64,000 nucleotides of DNA from an uncultured Bacilli bacterium (GCA_934131005.1 CAKOYV010000004.1:41295-105294); one strand, 5' to 3'. Positions 1 through 8,827 are shown, counted from the stretch's first letter. Numbers and translations: made by a program. The notes: generated by a model from the letters alone, not told the origin.

Positions 1-671
1 GAATCATAAACATATACTTCATCATCAGCACCAGAAGGCACACTAATTGCTGTTTTACCACTAACAGTACTATTTTTTACAGTAGTTTTAGAAATTGTGT
101 GAACATTATTGTCATCAGCATTCATTCCCATTATGGCAACAGTAGATCTTCCAGTACCAATTATAGAAGAATTATCTATCAATAAAGTACCATAATTAAA
201 TATTACTCCAGCATCACTTTTTGCATATGTCGAACTAATATTAGAATTAGTAACTGTAAGACTAGCAGTAGGTTCATTTTTTAAAGCTATATCATTACTA
301 GAAACCTTAACATCACGAACTTCCATTTTTCCACTGTTAGCAATACAAGAACTATCACTATTTTCACAAACTATACTTCCACCATTACTACTACTATCAA
401 TAATTTTTAGTGTTCCTTTATTGTTAATACCATATCCAGAAACTGTACTAGGAACACTAATAGTATGTCCATTCAAATCAAGTGTAATATTCTTATCACT
501 TGCAACAAAAAGTTCTTTAGAAAGAACCACATCACCAACTAGTTTAGTATCCTCATCTAAATTCAAACCACTAACACTCCCATTTAATTCCTTAGCATCT
601 ACATTAACAAAACTTATCATCATAAGTATCAAAAATGTAGCAACAAAACTAAAATTTTTCATCATTCTCAT
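1..671 (-). CDS. Secreted surface protein, beta-helix-like (partial, C-terminus outside window)
   Basis: Open on the minus strand from ATG at 671 to the window edge, so only about 223 N-terminal residues are visible. It begins MRMMKNFSF, followed by a hydrophobic stretch and VDA-K, a plausible signal peptide of about 26 residues. The mature part is rich in Ser, Asn, Thr and Asp and has repeated short turns of the type LDLNGHTIS, GYGINNKGTLKIID and GVIFNYGTLLIDNSSI. These resemble right-handed parallel beta-helix coils of bacterial surface proteins. AAGGAG at 682-687 lies 10 nt before the ATG. It is divergent from a sortase gene, so it may be a sortase substrate, but the C-terminal sorting signal would lie outside the window. 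Function unknown. Two cysteines are visible (C101 and C109 approximately). Confidence 0.75.
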   Translation of the reverse strand, partial: MRMMKNFSFVATFLILMMISFVNVDAKELNGSVSGLNLDEDTKLVGDVVLSKELFVASDKNITLDLNGHTISVPSTVSGYGINNKGTLKIIDSSSNGGSIVCENSDSSCIANSGKMEVRDVKVSSNDIALKNEPTASLTVTNSNISSTYAKSDAGVIFNYGTLLIDNSSIIGTGRSTVAIMGMNADDNNVHTISKTTVKNSTVSGKTAISVPSGADDEVYVYD

Positions 672-780
672 TATTCCTATTCTCCTTACTATATTAACTA
701 TAACATATTTATTAATTTAAGAAAAGAAAAAAATGTATTTTTTTGAAGAATTTTATGTTATCATATTAAAAGGTGATATA

Positions 781-1566
781 ATGAAAAATTTTTTAGCAAA
801 TCTTCTAATAATATTATTTATAGCACTCCTAATCTTTAGCACATACAATATCATACTATGGCAAAAAGATAACAATAATACTAGCAAAAAATTAAACGAA
901 ATAAATAATGTTGCTAAAATAAAAGAAACTAACACGGGAACTTCAATAACAAACAATGATATAAAAGAATTTGATCCATACTATGACTACATAAAATTAA
1001 AACTTATTGAAGTTGATTTTGAAAAATTAAAAAAAATAAATAATGATACTTCTGGTTGGATTAAAGTAGAAGGAACAAATATTAACTATCCCTTTGTCAA
1101 AGGAACAAATAACTCTTACTATTTAACTCATAGTTTTGATAAAAGTAAAAATAACGCTGGCTGGGTCTTTTTAGATTATCGCAATAATCTAACTAGTGAT
1201 AAAAATATCATTATATACGCTCATGGTCGACAAAACGGCACCATGTTTGGCAGTCTCAAAAACACCATTACCGATAAATGGTTAAATAACAAACAAAATC
1301 ACATAATAAAAATGTCAACAGAACAAGAAAATACTATGTGGCAAGTATTCAGTGTATATAAAATTCCAACAACAACTGACTATTTAAAAATAACTTTTAA
1401 TAATAACGAATTTACAACATTCACTAGAATACTAATGAAAAGAAGCATCTATAATTTTAACACAACCGTAAATAACAAAGATAGAATTTTAACCTTATCA
1501 ACTTGCTATAACAATCAAGAAAAAGTTGTAATTCATGCCAAATTAATAAAAATACAAAAACGTTAA
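781..1566 (+). CDS. Class B-type sortase (cysteine transpeptidase)
   Basis: 261 residues from ATG 781, which has AAAGGTGAT just upstream; the longer frame back to 733 has no good ribosome site. One N-terminal membrane anchor (about residues 5-24) is followed by the sortase beta-barrel. The catalytic His is in IIYAHGRQNGTMFGSL and the catalytic Cys in LTLSTC, both class B-like. After the Cys, where sortases normally carry the transition-state Arg, this protein reads QEKVVIHAKL, with Lys at that place. Sortases attach secreted proteins bearing a C-terminal sorting signal to the cell wall or build pili; here the likely client is the divergent secreted protein to the left, which is an inference. 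A hairpin terminator directly follows. The family call is firm; the substrate is unknown. Confidence 0.85.
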   Translation: MKNFLANLLIILFIALLIFSTYNIILWQKDNNNTSKKLNEINNVAKIKETNTGTSITNNDIKEFDPYYDYIKLKLIEVDFEKLKKINNDTSGWIKVEGTNINYPFVKGTNNSYYLTHSFDKSKNNAGWVFLDYRNNLTSDKNIIIYAHGRQNGTMFGSLKNTITDKWLNNKQNHIIKMSTEQENTMWQVFSVYKIPTTTDYLKITFNNNEFTTFTRILMKRSIYNFNTTVNNKDRILTLSTCYNNQEKVVIHAKLIKIQKR

Positions 1567-1604
1567 AAGAGAATATTCTTTAATTGAAATATTCTCTTTT
1601 TATT
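1565..1604 (+). terminator. Rho-independent terminator of the sortase gene
   Basis: A 13-bp perfect inverted repeat (1565-1577 with 1588-1600) is followed by a T-rich tail. It begins at the sortase stop codon. Confidence 0.8.
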
Positions 1605-1610
1605 ATAAAT

Positions 1611-1650
1611 TAAAACAAATAAAAGAGCATATACCATAAGCATATACTCT
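1611..1650 (-). terminator. tuf terminator (minus strand)
   Basis: Arms 1624-1634 and 1640-1650 pair fully only in the minus-strand RNA, where two positions become G-U pairs; on the plus strand they are A-C mismatches. A T-rich tail follows on the minus strand. This fits the 3' end of the str operon just after tuf. Confidence 0.75.
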
Positions 1651-1663
1651 AAAATTCAAACAA

Positions 1664-2854
1664 TTATTCAATAACTTCTGAAACGTTTCCAGCACCAACA
1701 GTACGTCCACCTTCACGAATTGAGAACTTAGTTCCTTGTTCGATAGCAACTGGAGCGATTAATTCTACAGTCATTTCAACATTATCACCAGGCATAACCA
1801 TTTCAGTACCTTCAGGTAATTCAATTACACCAGTAACATCTGTAGTTCTGAAGTAGAATTGTGGTCTGTAGTTTGAGAAGAATGGAGTGTGTCTTCCACC
1901 TTCGTCTTTAGATAAAACGTAAACACTAGCTTTAAATTTCTTATGTGGATGAACACTTCCTGGTTTAGCAAGAACTTGTCCTCTTTCAACGTCATCTCTT
2001 GAAATACCACGTAATAATACACCAGCATTATCTCCAGCTTCAGCATAGTCAAGTGTCTTTCTAAACATTTCAATACCAGTAACAACTGTCTTTTGAGTGT
2101 CTCTTAAACCAACGATTTCAACTTCGTCGTTAAGTTTTAATTGACCTCTCTCAACACGACCAGTTACAACTGTTCCACGACCAGTAATTGTGAATACATC
2201 TTCAATAGACATCAAGAATGGTTTGTCAACATCTCTCTCAGGAGTTGGAATCCATTCATCAACAGCATCCATTAACTCTTCAATCTTAGCTACATAAGCA
2301 GGATCTCCTTCAAGAGCTTTAAGAGCAGAACCTCTAATAACTGGAGTCTCATCTCCATCAAATCCATATTCAGTTAATAATTCACGAACTTCCATTTCAA
2401 CTAAATCTAAAAGTTCTTCATCATCAACCATATCACATTTATTTAAGAAAACAACCATTCTAGGTACACCAACTTGACGAGCAAGTAAGATATGTTCTCT
2501 TGTTTGAGCCATAGGTCCATCAGTTGCAGCTATAACTAAGATAGCTCCATCCATTTGTGCTGCACCAGTAATCATGTTCTTAACATAGTCAGCATGTCCT
2601 GGACAGTCAACATGAGCATAGTGACGTTTGTCAGTTTGATACTCAACGTGAGCAGTATTAATAGTAATACCTCTCTCTCTTTCTTCAGGAGCCTTATCAA
2701 TATCAGCATAATCTTCAAATTGAGCATAACTTGAATTCTTATCAGACAATACCTTAGTAATAGCTGCTGTTAAAGTAGTCTTACCATGGTCAACGTGTCC
2801 AATAGTACCAATATTAACGTGTGGCTTTGAACGATCAAATTTTTCTTTTGCCAT
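1664..2854 (-). CDS. tuf: Elongation factor Tu
   Basis: 396 residues, the normal EF-Tu length. The GTPase motifs are complete: GHVDHGKT (P loop), the switch I region ending in RGITINTAH, DCPGHADY (G3) and NKCD (G4), followed by the two beta-barrel domains. EF-Tu-GTP carries aminoacyl-tRNA to the ribosomal A site. It is the last gene of the str operon, 74 nt after fusA. That gap is AT-rich and contains possible promoter elements (TTGATT with TAAAAT about 16 nt away), so tuf may also be transcribed separately. AGAGAGGAAAA precedes the ATG. The C-terminus ends GAGNVSEVIE. No unusual substitution was noticed in the GTP-binding motifs. Confidence 0.99.
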   Translation of the reverse strand: MAKEKFDRSKPHVNIGTIGHVDHGKTTLTAAITKVLSDKNSSYAQFEDYADIDKAPEERERGITINTAHVEYQTDKRHYAHVDCPGHADYVKNMITGAAQMDGAILVIAATDGPMAQTREHILLARQVGVPRMVVFLNKCDMVDDEELLDLVEMEVRELLTEYGFDGDETPVIRGSALKALEGDPAYVAKIEELMDAVDEWIPTPERDVDKPFLMSIEDVFTITGRGTVVTGRVERGQLKLNDEVEIVGLRDTQKTVVTGIEMFRKTLDYAEAGDNAGVLLRGISRDDVERGQVLAKPGSVHPHKKFKASVYVLSKDEGGRHTPFFSNYRPQFYFRTTDVTGVIELPEGTEMVMPGDNVEMTVELIAPVAIEQGTKFSIREGGRTVGAGNVSEVIE

Positions 2855-2928
2855 TTTAATTTTCCTCTCTTTCTTTAAATATACATTATATATTTTATCA
2901 AATTTTAGAAATTAATCAAGTAGTATGA

Positions 2929-5001
2929 TTAATTTCCTCCATTTTTTTTGATAATTTCTTCAGCAATAGATTTTGGAACTTCAGCATAATGATCAAGTGT
3001 CATTGTAAAGTTACCACGACCTTGCGTATTAGAACGCAAACTAGTAGCATAACCAAACATCTCAGCTAAAGGCACCATTGCAGTAAATGCAATAGCATTT
3101 CCACGTGATTCTTGACCAAGTGGATTACCACGTCTTGAAGTAATATCTCCAATAACATTACCAGTATATTCATCAGGTGCAATTACTACAACCTTAACAA
3201 TTGGTTCAAGTAATACTGGCTTACATTTATTCTTAGCTTCCTTCAAAGCTAAAGATGCAGCAACCTTAAATGCCATCTCTGAAGAGTCAACATCATGGTA
3301 TGAACCATCAAATAAAGTAGCCTTAATATCAACCATAGGATATCCAGCTAAAATACCACTTTGCATAGCTTCTTGTAATCCTTTATCAACAACAGAAATG
3401 TACTCACGAGGAACAACACCACCAACAATATTGTCAACAAATTCATATCCTTTATCTTTATTTGGTTCAAACTTAATCCAAACATGTCCATATTGTCCAC
3501 GTCCACCTGATTGCTTAATATGTTTACCTTCACAATCAGCAGCTTGTGTAATAGTCTCACGATAAGCAACTTGAGGAGCTCCAACTGTAGCTTCTACCCC
3601 AAATTCTCTCTTAAGTCTATCAACTTGAATATCAAGATGTAACTCACCCATACCAGATACTACTGTTTGACCAGTCTCAGCATCAGTACTCCATCTAAAT
3701 GTAGGATCCTCTTCAGCTAACTTAGATAAAGCAATAGCCATCTTATCTTGATCAGCCTTAGATTTAGGTTCCAAAGCTTGTGATATAACAGGTTCAGGAA
3801 ATTCCATTCCCTTCATAATACAAGGTTTCTTCTCATCACATAAAGTATCTGCAGTAGTTGTATTCTTAAGACCAACAATAGCCCCAATATCACCAGCATA
3901 TACCTCTGTAATTTCTTCTCTATGATTAGCATGCATTTGTAGAATTCTTCCAACTCTCTCTTTAACATTCTTAGTAGAGTTAAGTACATAAGAACCACTC
4001 TTAAGTACACCAGAATAAACTCTAAAGAAAGTTAACTTACCAACAAATGGATCAGTCATAACTTTAAATGCTAAAGCTGTAAATGGTTCAGAATCAGAAG
4101 GATGTCTTAATACCTCATTACCATTGCTATCAGTACATTCAATTGAAGCAATATCCGTAGGAGCAGGTAAATAATCAATAACAGCATCAAGTAAAGGCTT
4201 AACACCCATATTACCTAAAGCAGTTCCACACATGAATGGGAAGAACTTAGCTGATAAAGTACCCTTTCTAATAGCAGCTTTTAAAGCATCAACAGTAACT
4301 TCTCCACCATCTAGATAAGTCATCATTAACTCCTCATCAAAATCAGCTGCAGCTTCAATCAAAATATTTCTATATTCCTCTGCCTTATCTTTCAAATCAG
4401 CAGGAATTTCTATTTCTTCTATATTTTCATCTTTACTACCATCAAAATGATAAGCTTTCATACAAACTAAGTCAATAATACCATTAAACTCACTCTCAGC
4501 TCCAATTGGCAACTGAATAGCAGCAGTATTAGCACCTAATCTATCCTTAACACTCTGCAAACTAGCAAAGAAATCAGCACCCATCTTATCCATCTTATTA
4601 GAGAATATAATTCTAGGTACATCATATTCATTAGCTTGTCTCCATACAGTCTCACTTTGTGGCTCAACACCAGCTTGTGAATCTAGTAAAAGAATAGCTC
4701 CATCAAGTACTCTTAAACTACGTTGAACTTCAATAGTAAAATCAACGTGTCCTGGAGTATCAATTATATTAAATCTATAGCCCTTCCAGAATGCTGTTGT
4801 AGCAGCACTAGTAATAGTAATACCACGTTCTTGCTCTTGTTCCATCCAGTCCATTTGAGATTCACCATCATGAGTTTCCCCAATCTTATGAATCTTACCA
4901 GTATGGTATAAAACACGTTCAGTACAAGTAGTCTTACCAGCATCTATATGGGCCATGATTCCAATGTTACGTGTATGTTGTAACGAAGTCTTACGAGCCA
5001 T
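2929..5001 (-). CDS. fusA: Elongation factor G
   Basis: 690 residues, full length. GTPase motifs seen: AHIDAGKTT, RGITITSA, DTPGHVDF and NKMDKMGAD. Domains II-V follow, including the GGRGQYGHVWIKFEP stretch of domain IV and the C-terminal TQGRGNFTM region. EF-G-GTP drives ribosome translocation and, with RRF, ribosome recycling. It sits between rpsG (22 nt upstream) and tuf in the classical str order, preceded by a GAGAGGAGAG-type ribosome site. It is a single copy within this window. The translocase form is likely rather than a TetM-type protection protein, because of its place in the operon and its canonical motifs. Confidence 0.98.
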   Translation of the reverse strand: MARKTSLQHTRNIGIMAHIDAGKTTCTERVLYHTGKIHKIGETHDGESQMDWMEQEQERGITITSAATTAFWKGYRFNIIDTPGHVDFTIEVQRSLRVLDGAILLLDSQAGVEPQSETVWRQANEYDVPRIIFSNKMDKMGADFFASLQSVKDRLGANTAAIQLPIGAESEFNGIIDLVCMKAYHFDGSKDENIEEIEIPADLKDKAEEYRNILIEAAADFDEELMMTYLDGGEVTVDALKAAIRKGTLSAKFFPFMCGTALGNMGVKPLLDAVIDYLPAPTDIASIECTDSNGNEVLRHPSDSEPFTALAFKVMTDPFVGKLTFFRVYSGVLKSGSYVLNSTKNVKERVGRILQMHANHREEITEVYAGDIGAIVGLKNTTTADTLCDEKKPCIMKGMEFPEPVISQALEPKSKADQDKMAIALSKLAEEDPTFRWSTDAETGQTVVSGMGELHLDIQVDRLKREFGVEATVGAPQVAYRETITQAADCEGKHIKQSGGRGQYGHVWIKFEPNKDKGYEFVDNIVGGVVPREYISVVDKGLQEAMQSGILAGYPMVDIKATLFDGSYHDVDSSEMAFKVAASLALKEAKNKCKPVLLEPIVKVVVIAPDEYTGNVIGDITSRRGNPLGQESRGNAIAFTAMVPLAEMFGYATSLRSNTQGRGNFTMTLDHYAEVPKSIAEEIIKKNGGN

Positions 5002-5022
5002 ATAACTCTCTCCTCTCTATAA

Positions 5023-5490
5023 CTACCATCTATAATGAGCAAATGCCTTATTAGCCTCTGCCATCTTATGAGTATCTTCTTTCTTCTTAACTGAAGCTCC
5101 AATACCATTAGAAGCATCAATTATTTCACCAGCAAGTTTCTCAGCCATAGTATGACCATTTCTACTTCTTGCATTTTCAACTAACCAACGAAAAGCCAAA
5201 GTTTGAGCACGATCAGCCTTAACTTCCATAGGAACTTGATAATTAGCTCCACCAACTCTTCTAGACTTAACTTCTAAACTAGGTTTAATATTTTCCATAG
5301 CTCTAGTAAAAACAGTCATAGCATCTTCGCCAGTCTTCTTTTTAATGATTTCAAATGCATCATAAACAATTCTTTGAGCAGTACCTTTCTTACCATCACA
5401 CATAATTTGATTAATAAGCTTAGTAACAACCTTAGAATTATATAAAGCATCTGGCAATACATCTCTCTTAGTAGCACTTCTCTTACGCAT
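5023..5490 (-). CDS. rpsG: 30S ribosomal protein S7
   Basis: 155 residues, the standard length. It starts MRKRSATKRDVLPD and contains the conserved YQVPMEVKADRAQTLAFRWL and the C-terminal KKEDTHKMAEANKAFAHYRW. S7 nucleates assembly of the 16S rRNA 3' major domain and lines the E-site tRNA exit. It follows rpsL by 33 nt with a strong AGGAGG site, and precedes fusA. In many bacteria S7 also represses its own operon by binding the intercistronic mRNA; the sequence here does not show whether that applies. Confidence 0.98.
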   Translation of the reverse strand: MRKRSATKRDVLPDALYNSKVVTKLINQIMCDGKKGTAQRIVYDAFEIIKKKTGEDAMTVFTRAMENIKPSLEVKSRRVGGANYQVPMEVKADRAQTLAFRWLVENARSRNGHTMAEKLAGEIIDASNGIGASVKKKEDTHKMAEANKAFAHYRW

Positions 5491-5523
5491 ATTATATCCT
5501 CCTTTCCTAATTATATTCTAAAA

Positions 5524-5931
5524 TTACTTAGGTCTCTTAGCACCATACTTAGAACGACCTTGTTTTCTATCTTGAACTCCTGCAGTATCCATAGTACCAC
5601 GAATAATATGATATCTAACACCAATCAAGTCCTTAACACGACCACCTCTTACTAAAACAACAGAGTGTTCTTGTAAGTTATGACCAATACCAGGAATATA
5701 ACAAGTAACCTCAACACCATTAGAAAGTCTAACCCTAGCATACTTACGCAAAGCTGAGTTTGGCTTCTTAGGAGTCATAGTACCAACACGTACACAAACG
5801 CCTCTTTTTTGTGGTGAATTTTGATATCTAGTCTTATTATTAACAGTATCTAATCTAGTTAATAAAGCAGGTGATTTACTCTTTCTAGTTTTCTTACCTT
5901 TTTTCTTCATTCTTTGATTAATTGTAGCCAT
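5524..5931 (-). CDS. rpsL: 30S ribosomal protein S12
   Basis: 135 residues from the ATG at 5931 (MATINQRMKKKGKKTRK), which has a near-perfect AGAGGAGGTGC site 10 nt upstream. A longer in-frame start at 5973 would put that site inside the gene and is rejected. S12 controls decoding accuracy at the A site. The streptomycin-relevant loop TPKKPNSALRK is normal. In the second loop the highly conserved VKDLPGVRYH reads VKDLIGVRYH, an Ile at the Pro90/91 position of E. coli numbering, encoded by ATT. It is the first gene of the str operon; the promoter lies about 100 nt upstream. Confidence 0.98.
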   Translation of the reverse strand: MATINQRMKKKGKKTRKSKSPALLTRLDTVNNKTRYQNSPQKRGVCVRVGTMTPKKPNSALRKYARVRLSNGVEVTCYIPGIGHNLQEHSVVLVRGGRVKDLIGVRYHIIRGTMDTAGVQDRKQGRSKYGAKRPK

Positions 5932-6030
5932 ATATTTAGCACCTCCTCTCTTACACATATCCAGGTGTTTCATTTCCTTTACAAAATATAAGTCTTGCTA
6001 ACACGCAAAACCTAAATTCCGAACGTTATT

Positions 6031-6059
6031 AATATAACATTAATTACCACTCAAGTCAA
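6031..6059 (-). promoter_or_regulatory. str operon sigma-A promoter
   Basis: Minus strand: TTGACT (6059-6054), a 17-nt spacer, then an extended -10 TGT-TATATT (6036-6031). The transcript would have a leader of roughly 90 nt before rpsL. Confidence 0.75.
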
Positions 6060-6280
6060 CTATTATTTTTAATATTTATGATTAATTTGTTACAATGTCT
6101 TAAGCATTAAAAAAACAAATGAATAAATAAAATAAAAAAGTAACAATGAAAAGACTTTAACGTCCTACTAATACGATTACACTCATCTAAAGATAAACAT
6201 TAAAAAATTCTAGTTTTAATTTAGAATAAAAAAAGAAATTAATGAAAGAATATCTGAATTAACCCCAATGAGAAATAACA
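6060..6280. other. AT-rich intergenic region between the str promoter and the SleB-like gene
   Basis: The full gap 5932-6309 has no gene. Its right part holds two minus-strand terminator-like hairpins belonging to the gene at 6310-7089. I see no convincing coding, tRNA or structured RNA signal in the rest. Confidence 0.5.
6202..6227 (-). terminator. Second terminator-like hairpin after the SleB-like gene
   Basis: Arms 6207-6212 and 6222-6227 are followed on the minus strand by six T. The stem is short and AT-rich, so this is a weak backup signal. Confidence 0.45.
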
Positions 6281-6301
6281 TTAAAAATGCCGAATAGCAC
6301 T
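6281..6301 (-). terminator. Terminator of the SleB-like gene
   Basis: A 5-bp stem (6286-6290 with 6297-6301, one G-U on the minus strand) has the loop TATTCG and is followed by a T run, just past the stop codon. Confidence 0.5.
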
Positions 6302-6309
6302 AAATAATA

Positions 6310-7089
6310 TTAATTACTACTATTAATCTTATTACTTAATTTTAAGCCTAAATCCCTAAAATTATAATGATCTTCTCCTAAATTTTTACGATTAATTTCA
6401 CTTAAATAACCAAAAACATCACTTTTTCCCTTATCAAAAGGAAGATCTGGATTTGAAAAACTATAAAAATTATAAATATCATATTTTTCATCTTTAACAT
6501 ATTTATTTCTAATTTTTGTTACATATTGTTTATAATCACTTTTATTTTCTTTTTCAACTTTTACACCATTATTAGTTACTTTAACGATATCCTTTAAACA
6601 ATCATGTTCATCAACATAAGCAGGCAAAATTCTCTTACCATCAACAAGTACTGCCCGAACAGCAGCCTCTACTTTAGGATTTAAATCATTTGAAACTGTT
6701 AAATGTTCATGAACTTTAGCAAACCACTTACAGTTTTCAACGAAATCATAAAGATTACCATATTTCGCTCCATTATAAAGTTCATATCTATTAGCAATAA
6801 GTGAAGCCTCCATCGCAGCACCTTCGGCAGTTCCCTGCTCTTTTTGACACAAATGTGCCAAACTACTTAATTCCTCATTTGATAAATTATCATATTTAAC
6901 GAATCCTAAATCCTTAATACCACCAAAAGTTAATGTCATAATCTCTACATCTCTATTTGTATAATTTTGAACTGGTTTTTTAGCTAAGGATTTAACTTCA
7001 TTAGTATTACGAAAAGTATCCATCAAATAATCTTTATCAAAAATTGCCCCTGAAATTTTATCAGGCTTCTGAACAGAATTTAATCCCAT
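6310..7089 (-). CDS. Putative cell-wall hydrolase, SleB/CwlJ (Hydrolase_2)-like
   Basis: 259 residues, no close recognition. The central part reads LAHLCQKEQGTAEG...LIANRYELYN, then a Trp-containing segment and VEAAVRAVLVDGKRILPAYVDEHD. This spacing of E-x-G...NR...LP matches the Hydrolase_2 family (spore cortex-lytic SleB/CwlJ and phage wall hydrolases), in which the Glu in the E-x-G stretch is catalytic. The match is by eye and moderate. It is odd that no signal peptide or membrane segment is visible, so export would need holin-like help or another route, or the protein acts inside. The N-terminal 75 residues are unfamiliar. It is a single gene with its own promoter-like extended -10 upstream and a terminator after it. 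Confidence 0.5.
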   Translation of the reverse strand: MGLNSVQKPDKISGAIFDKDYLMDTFRNTNEVKSLAKKPVQNYTNRDVEIMTLTFGGIKDLGFVKYDNLSNEELSSLAHLCQKEQGTAEGAAMEASLIANRYELYNGAKYGNLYDFVENCKWFAKVHEHLTVSNDLNPKVEAAVRAVLVDGKRILPAYVDEHDCLKDIVKVTNNGVKVEKENKSDYKQYVTKIRNKYVKDEKYDIYNFYSFSNPDLPFDKGKSDVFGYLSEINRKNLGEDHYNFRDLGLKLSNKINSSN

Positions 7090-7115
7090 ATATATACCTA
7101 CTTTCTATCATCTAA

Positions 7116-7124
7116 ATTATAGCA
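7116..7124 (-). promoter_or_regulatory. Extended -10 promoter element for the SleB-like gene
   Basis: TGC-TATAAT reads on the minus strand about 27 nt before the ATG at 7089. No good -35 box is seen, as expected for an extended -10. Confidence 0.45.
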
Positions 7125-7148
7125 CAATATTTTTCATAAAAGCAACTA

Positions 7149-7739
7149 CTACTCTCCATGTTTCTTTAAATCTCTATTATAACAATATCTACACTTAGAA
7201 ACATAATCAGCATCCATTCCATCAATAGCAATAACATCACCAGAAAAAACAGGCTTTCCACCAACAATTCTCATATTATATATTTTCTTTCTACCACAAC
7301 TACACTGTCTTTCTATCTCGTGAATATTATCAGCAATCTCTAAAAGTCTCTTAGAGCCTTCAAATAATTTTGTCCTAAAATCAGCCTTAAGTCCATAACA
7401 AATAACTGATATTCCTAAAACATCTACTACATAAGATAATTCGTCAATATGATGCTCTTCTAAAAATTGAGCCTCATCAACTAAAATAAAATCTAAATTA
7501 TGTTTAACCAAATATTTAGAAATTTTCAAATAAATATCATCCTTAGGTTTAATCAAAAAATCAACCTTTTTCTCACTATTATCTCTAGAATTAATCTTAT
7601 CATCCCCTTTTTTATCAATACTAGGCTTAATTATAATAGTACTAAAACCATCCTCTATCTTACTATAATAAACCTTCAAAAGCTCTCTAGTCTTACCACA
7701 ACCCATAGCACCATAATAAAATGTAAGTTCACTCTTCAT
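7149..7739 (-). CDS. tdk: Thymidine kinase (type II)
   Basis: 196 residues, typical for the compact type II family. P loop GAMGCGKT near the N-terminus, Walker B-like LVDEAQFL, and four cysteines (CSCGRKK and CRYC) that would hold the structural zinc of the lasso domain; VGGKPVFSGDVIAIDG is the lasso/thymidine-binding loop region. It phosphorylates thymidine (and deoxyuridine) to the monophosphate in the salvage pathway. Its ATG overlaps the stop codon of the upstream recombinase by one base (TAATG), so the two are probably co-translated. Confidence 0.95.
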   Translation of the reverse strand: MKSELTFYYGAMGCGKTRELLKVYYSKIEDGFSTIIIKPSIDKKGDDKINSRDNSEKKVDFLIKPKDDIYLKISKYLVKHNLDFILVDEAQFLEEHHIDELSYVVDVLGISVICYGLKADFRTKLFEGSKRLLEIADNIHEIERQCSCGRKKIYNMRIVGGKPVFSGDVIAIDGMDADYVSKCRYCYNRDLKKHGE

Positions 7740-8626
7740 TATAAACCCTCCTCATCATCAGCACGTGGATGTGCCATATCATATATATCCTTTAACTTAT
7801 CTTGTGAAACATGCGTATAAATACTAGTGGTATTTAAACTACTATGACCAAGCAACTCCTTAACACTCATTAAATCAGCACCTGCATTAAGCATATCAGT
7901 TGCAAATGTATGTCTAAGAGTATGAGGAGAAATATGATATTCAATTCCACAGTGCGAAACAACTTTATTAATAATAACTCTAACATACCTAGCCGATAAT
8001 TTATTACCATTTTTATTCAAAAACAAATAATCACTCTGATGATCCTTAAGGATCTTACGTCTTCCATCCTTTAAATACAAATCTAATATATCCCTAGCAT
8101 AACTACCAAAAAAAACAATTCTCTCTTTTCTCCCTTTACCCAAAATCTTAATACTATTATTATTCTTATCAATATCCAAAAGCTTAATACCAACAAGTTC
8201 ACTAACTCTAACTCCAGTTGCGTATAAAAGTTCTAAAATAAGTCTATTTCTCTGTTCTAATTCCAAAGATAAATCAAAAGAATTAAACATAACTTCTAAA
8301 TCATTATCCCGAGCATATTTAGGAAGACTCCTAGCTCTCTTAGGATTAGCTATATCCTTAAAATAATTAACTTCTACTATATCCTCTCTTACTAAATAAT
8401 TATAAAAGCTCCTAATAGCACTAAGTTTTCTTGAAATAGAATTCCTAGATAGCCCCTTAGCATACAAATATTCTAAATACTCTGAAACATAACCCTCATC
8501 AATATTTAATAAATCAGTATTAAAATCATAAAGTTCCATCAAATCCTCTCGGTAATTAACTAACGTATAATCAGAATCCTTCTTAACAACTCGCAAATAT
8601 CTAATAAAATCATAAATATACTTCAT
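7739..8626 (-). CDS. xerD: Tyrosine recombinase, XerC/XerD type
   Basis: 295 residues, the typical Xer length. An N-terminal SAM-like core-binding domain (to about residue 90) is followed by the catalytic domain with all expected residues: Arg in ATGVRVSEL, Lys in GKGRKER, HTLRHTF (H-x-x-R), LGHSS (His) and the nucleophile Tyr in TTSIYTHVS. Xer enzymes resolve chromosome dimers at dif and some drive element integration. The close fit and the position among housekeeping genes favour the cellular Xer role. Whether it is the XerC or XerD partner cannot be decided here, so the symbol is tentative. AGGTAGGTGAAG precedes the ATG. It is coupled to tdk. Confidence 0.88.
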   Translation of the reverse strand: MKYIYDFIRYLRVVKKDSDYTLVNYREDLMELYDFNTDLLNIDEGYVSEYLEYLYAKGLSRNSISRKLSAIRSFYNYLVREDIVEVNYFKDIANPKRARSLPKYARDNDLEVMFNSFDLSLELEQRNRLILELLYATGVRVSELVGIKLLDIDKNNNSIKILGKGRKERIVFFGSYARDILDLYLKDGRRKILKDHQSDYLFLNKNGNKLSARYVRVIINKVVSHCGIEYHISPHTLRHTFATDMLNAGADLMSVKELLGHSSLNTTSIYTHVSQDKLKDIYDMAHPRADDEEGL

Positions 8627-8707
8627 ACTTCACCTACCTTAGATATACCCTAATTATACCACTCATTATCCCATTTCTTCTAACATTAACTAACTGTATT
8701 TAAGAAA

Positions 8708-8729
8708 AAAAGAACCCTAAGATTCTTTT
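8708..8729 (-). terminator. Terminator-like hairpin between uvrA and the recombinase gene
   Basis: Nine-bp arms (8708-8716 with 8721-8729, one U-G on the minus strand) are followed on the minus strand by a T-rich run. It may back up the uvrA terminator. Confidence 0.5.
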
Positions 8730-8799
8730 CTATATAAAAATCGATATATCTTAAAACTATTTAAACTATTAGCCTCCGAAATTAAAAAGAAAAAAGCAT

Positions 8800-8827
8800 A
8801 AAAAAAGATACTTCAAAAAAAGTATCA
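8800..8827 (-). terminator. uvrA terminator
   Basis: GATACTT (8807-8813) pairs with AAGTATC (8820-8826), with a T run on the minus strand. The 5' arm overlaps the uvrA TGA stop. Confidence 0.8.

Noticed and set aside
421..720. Plus-strand 99-residue ORF at the left edge
   Set aside because: It lies antisense to the secreted surface protein read on the minus strand, which has a signal peptide and ribosome site; shadow frame.
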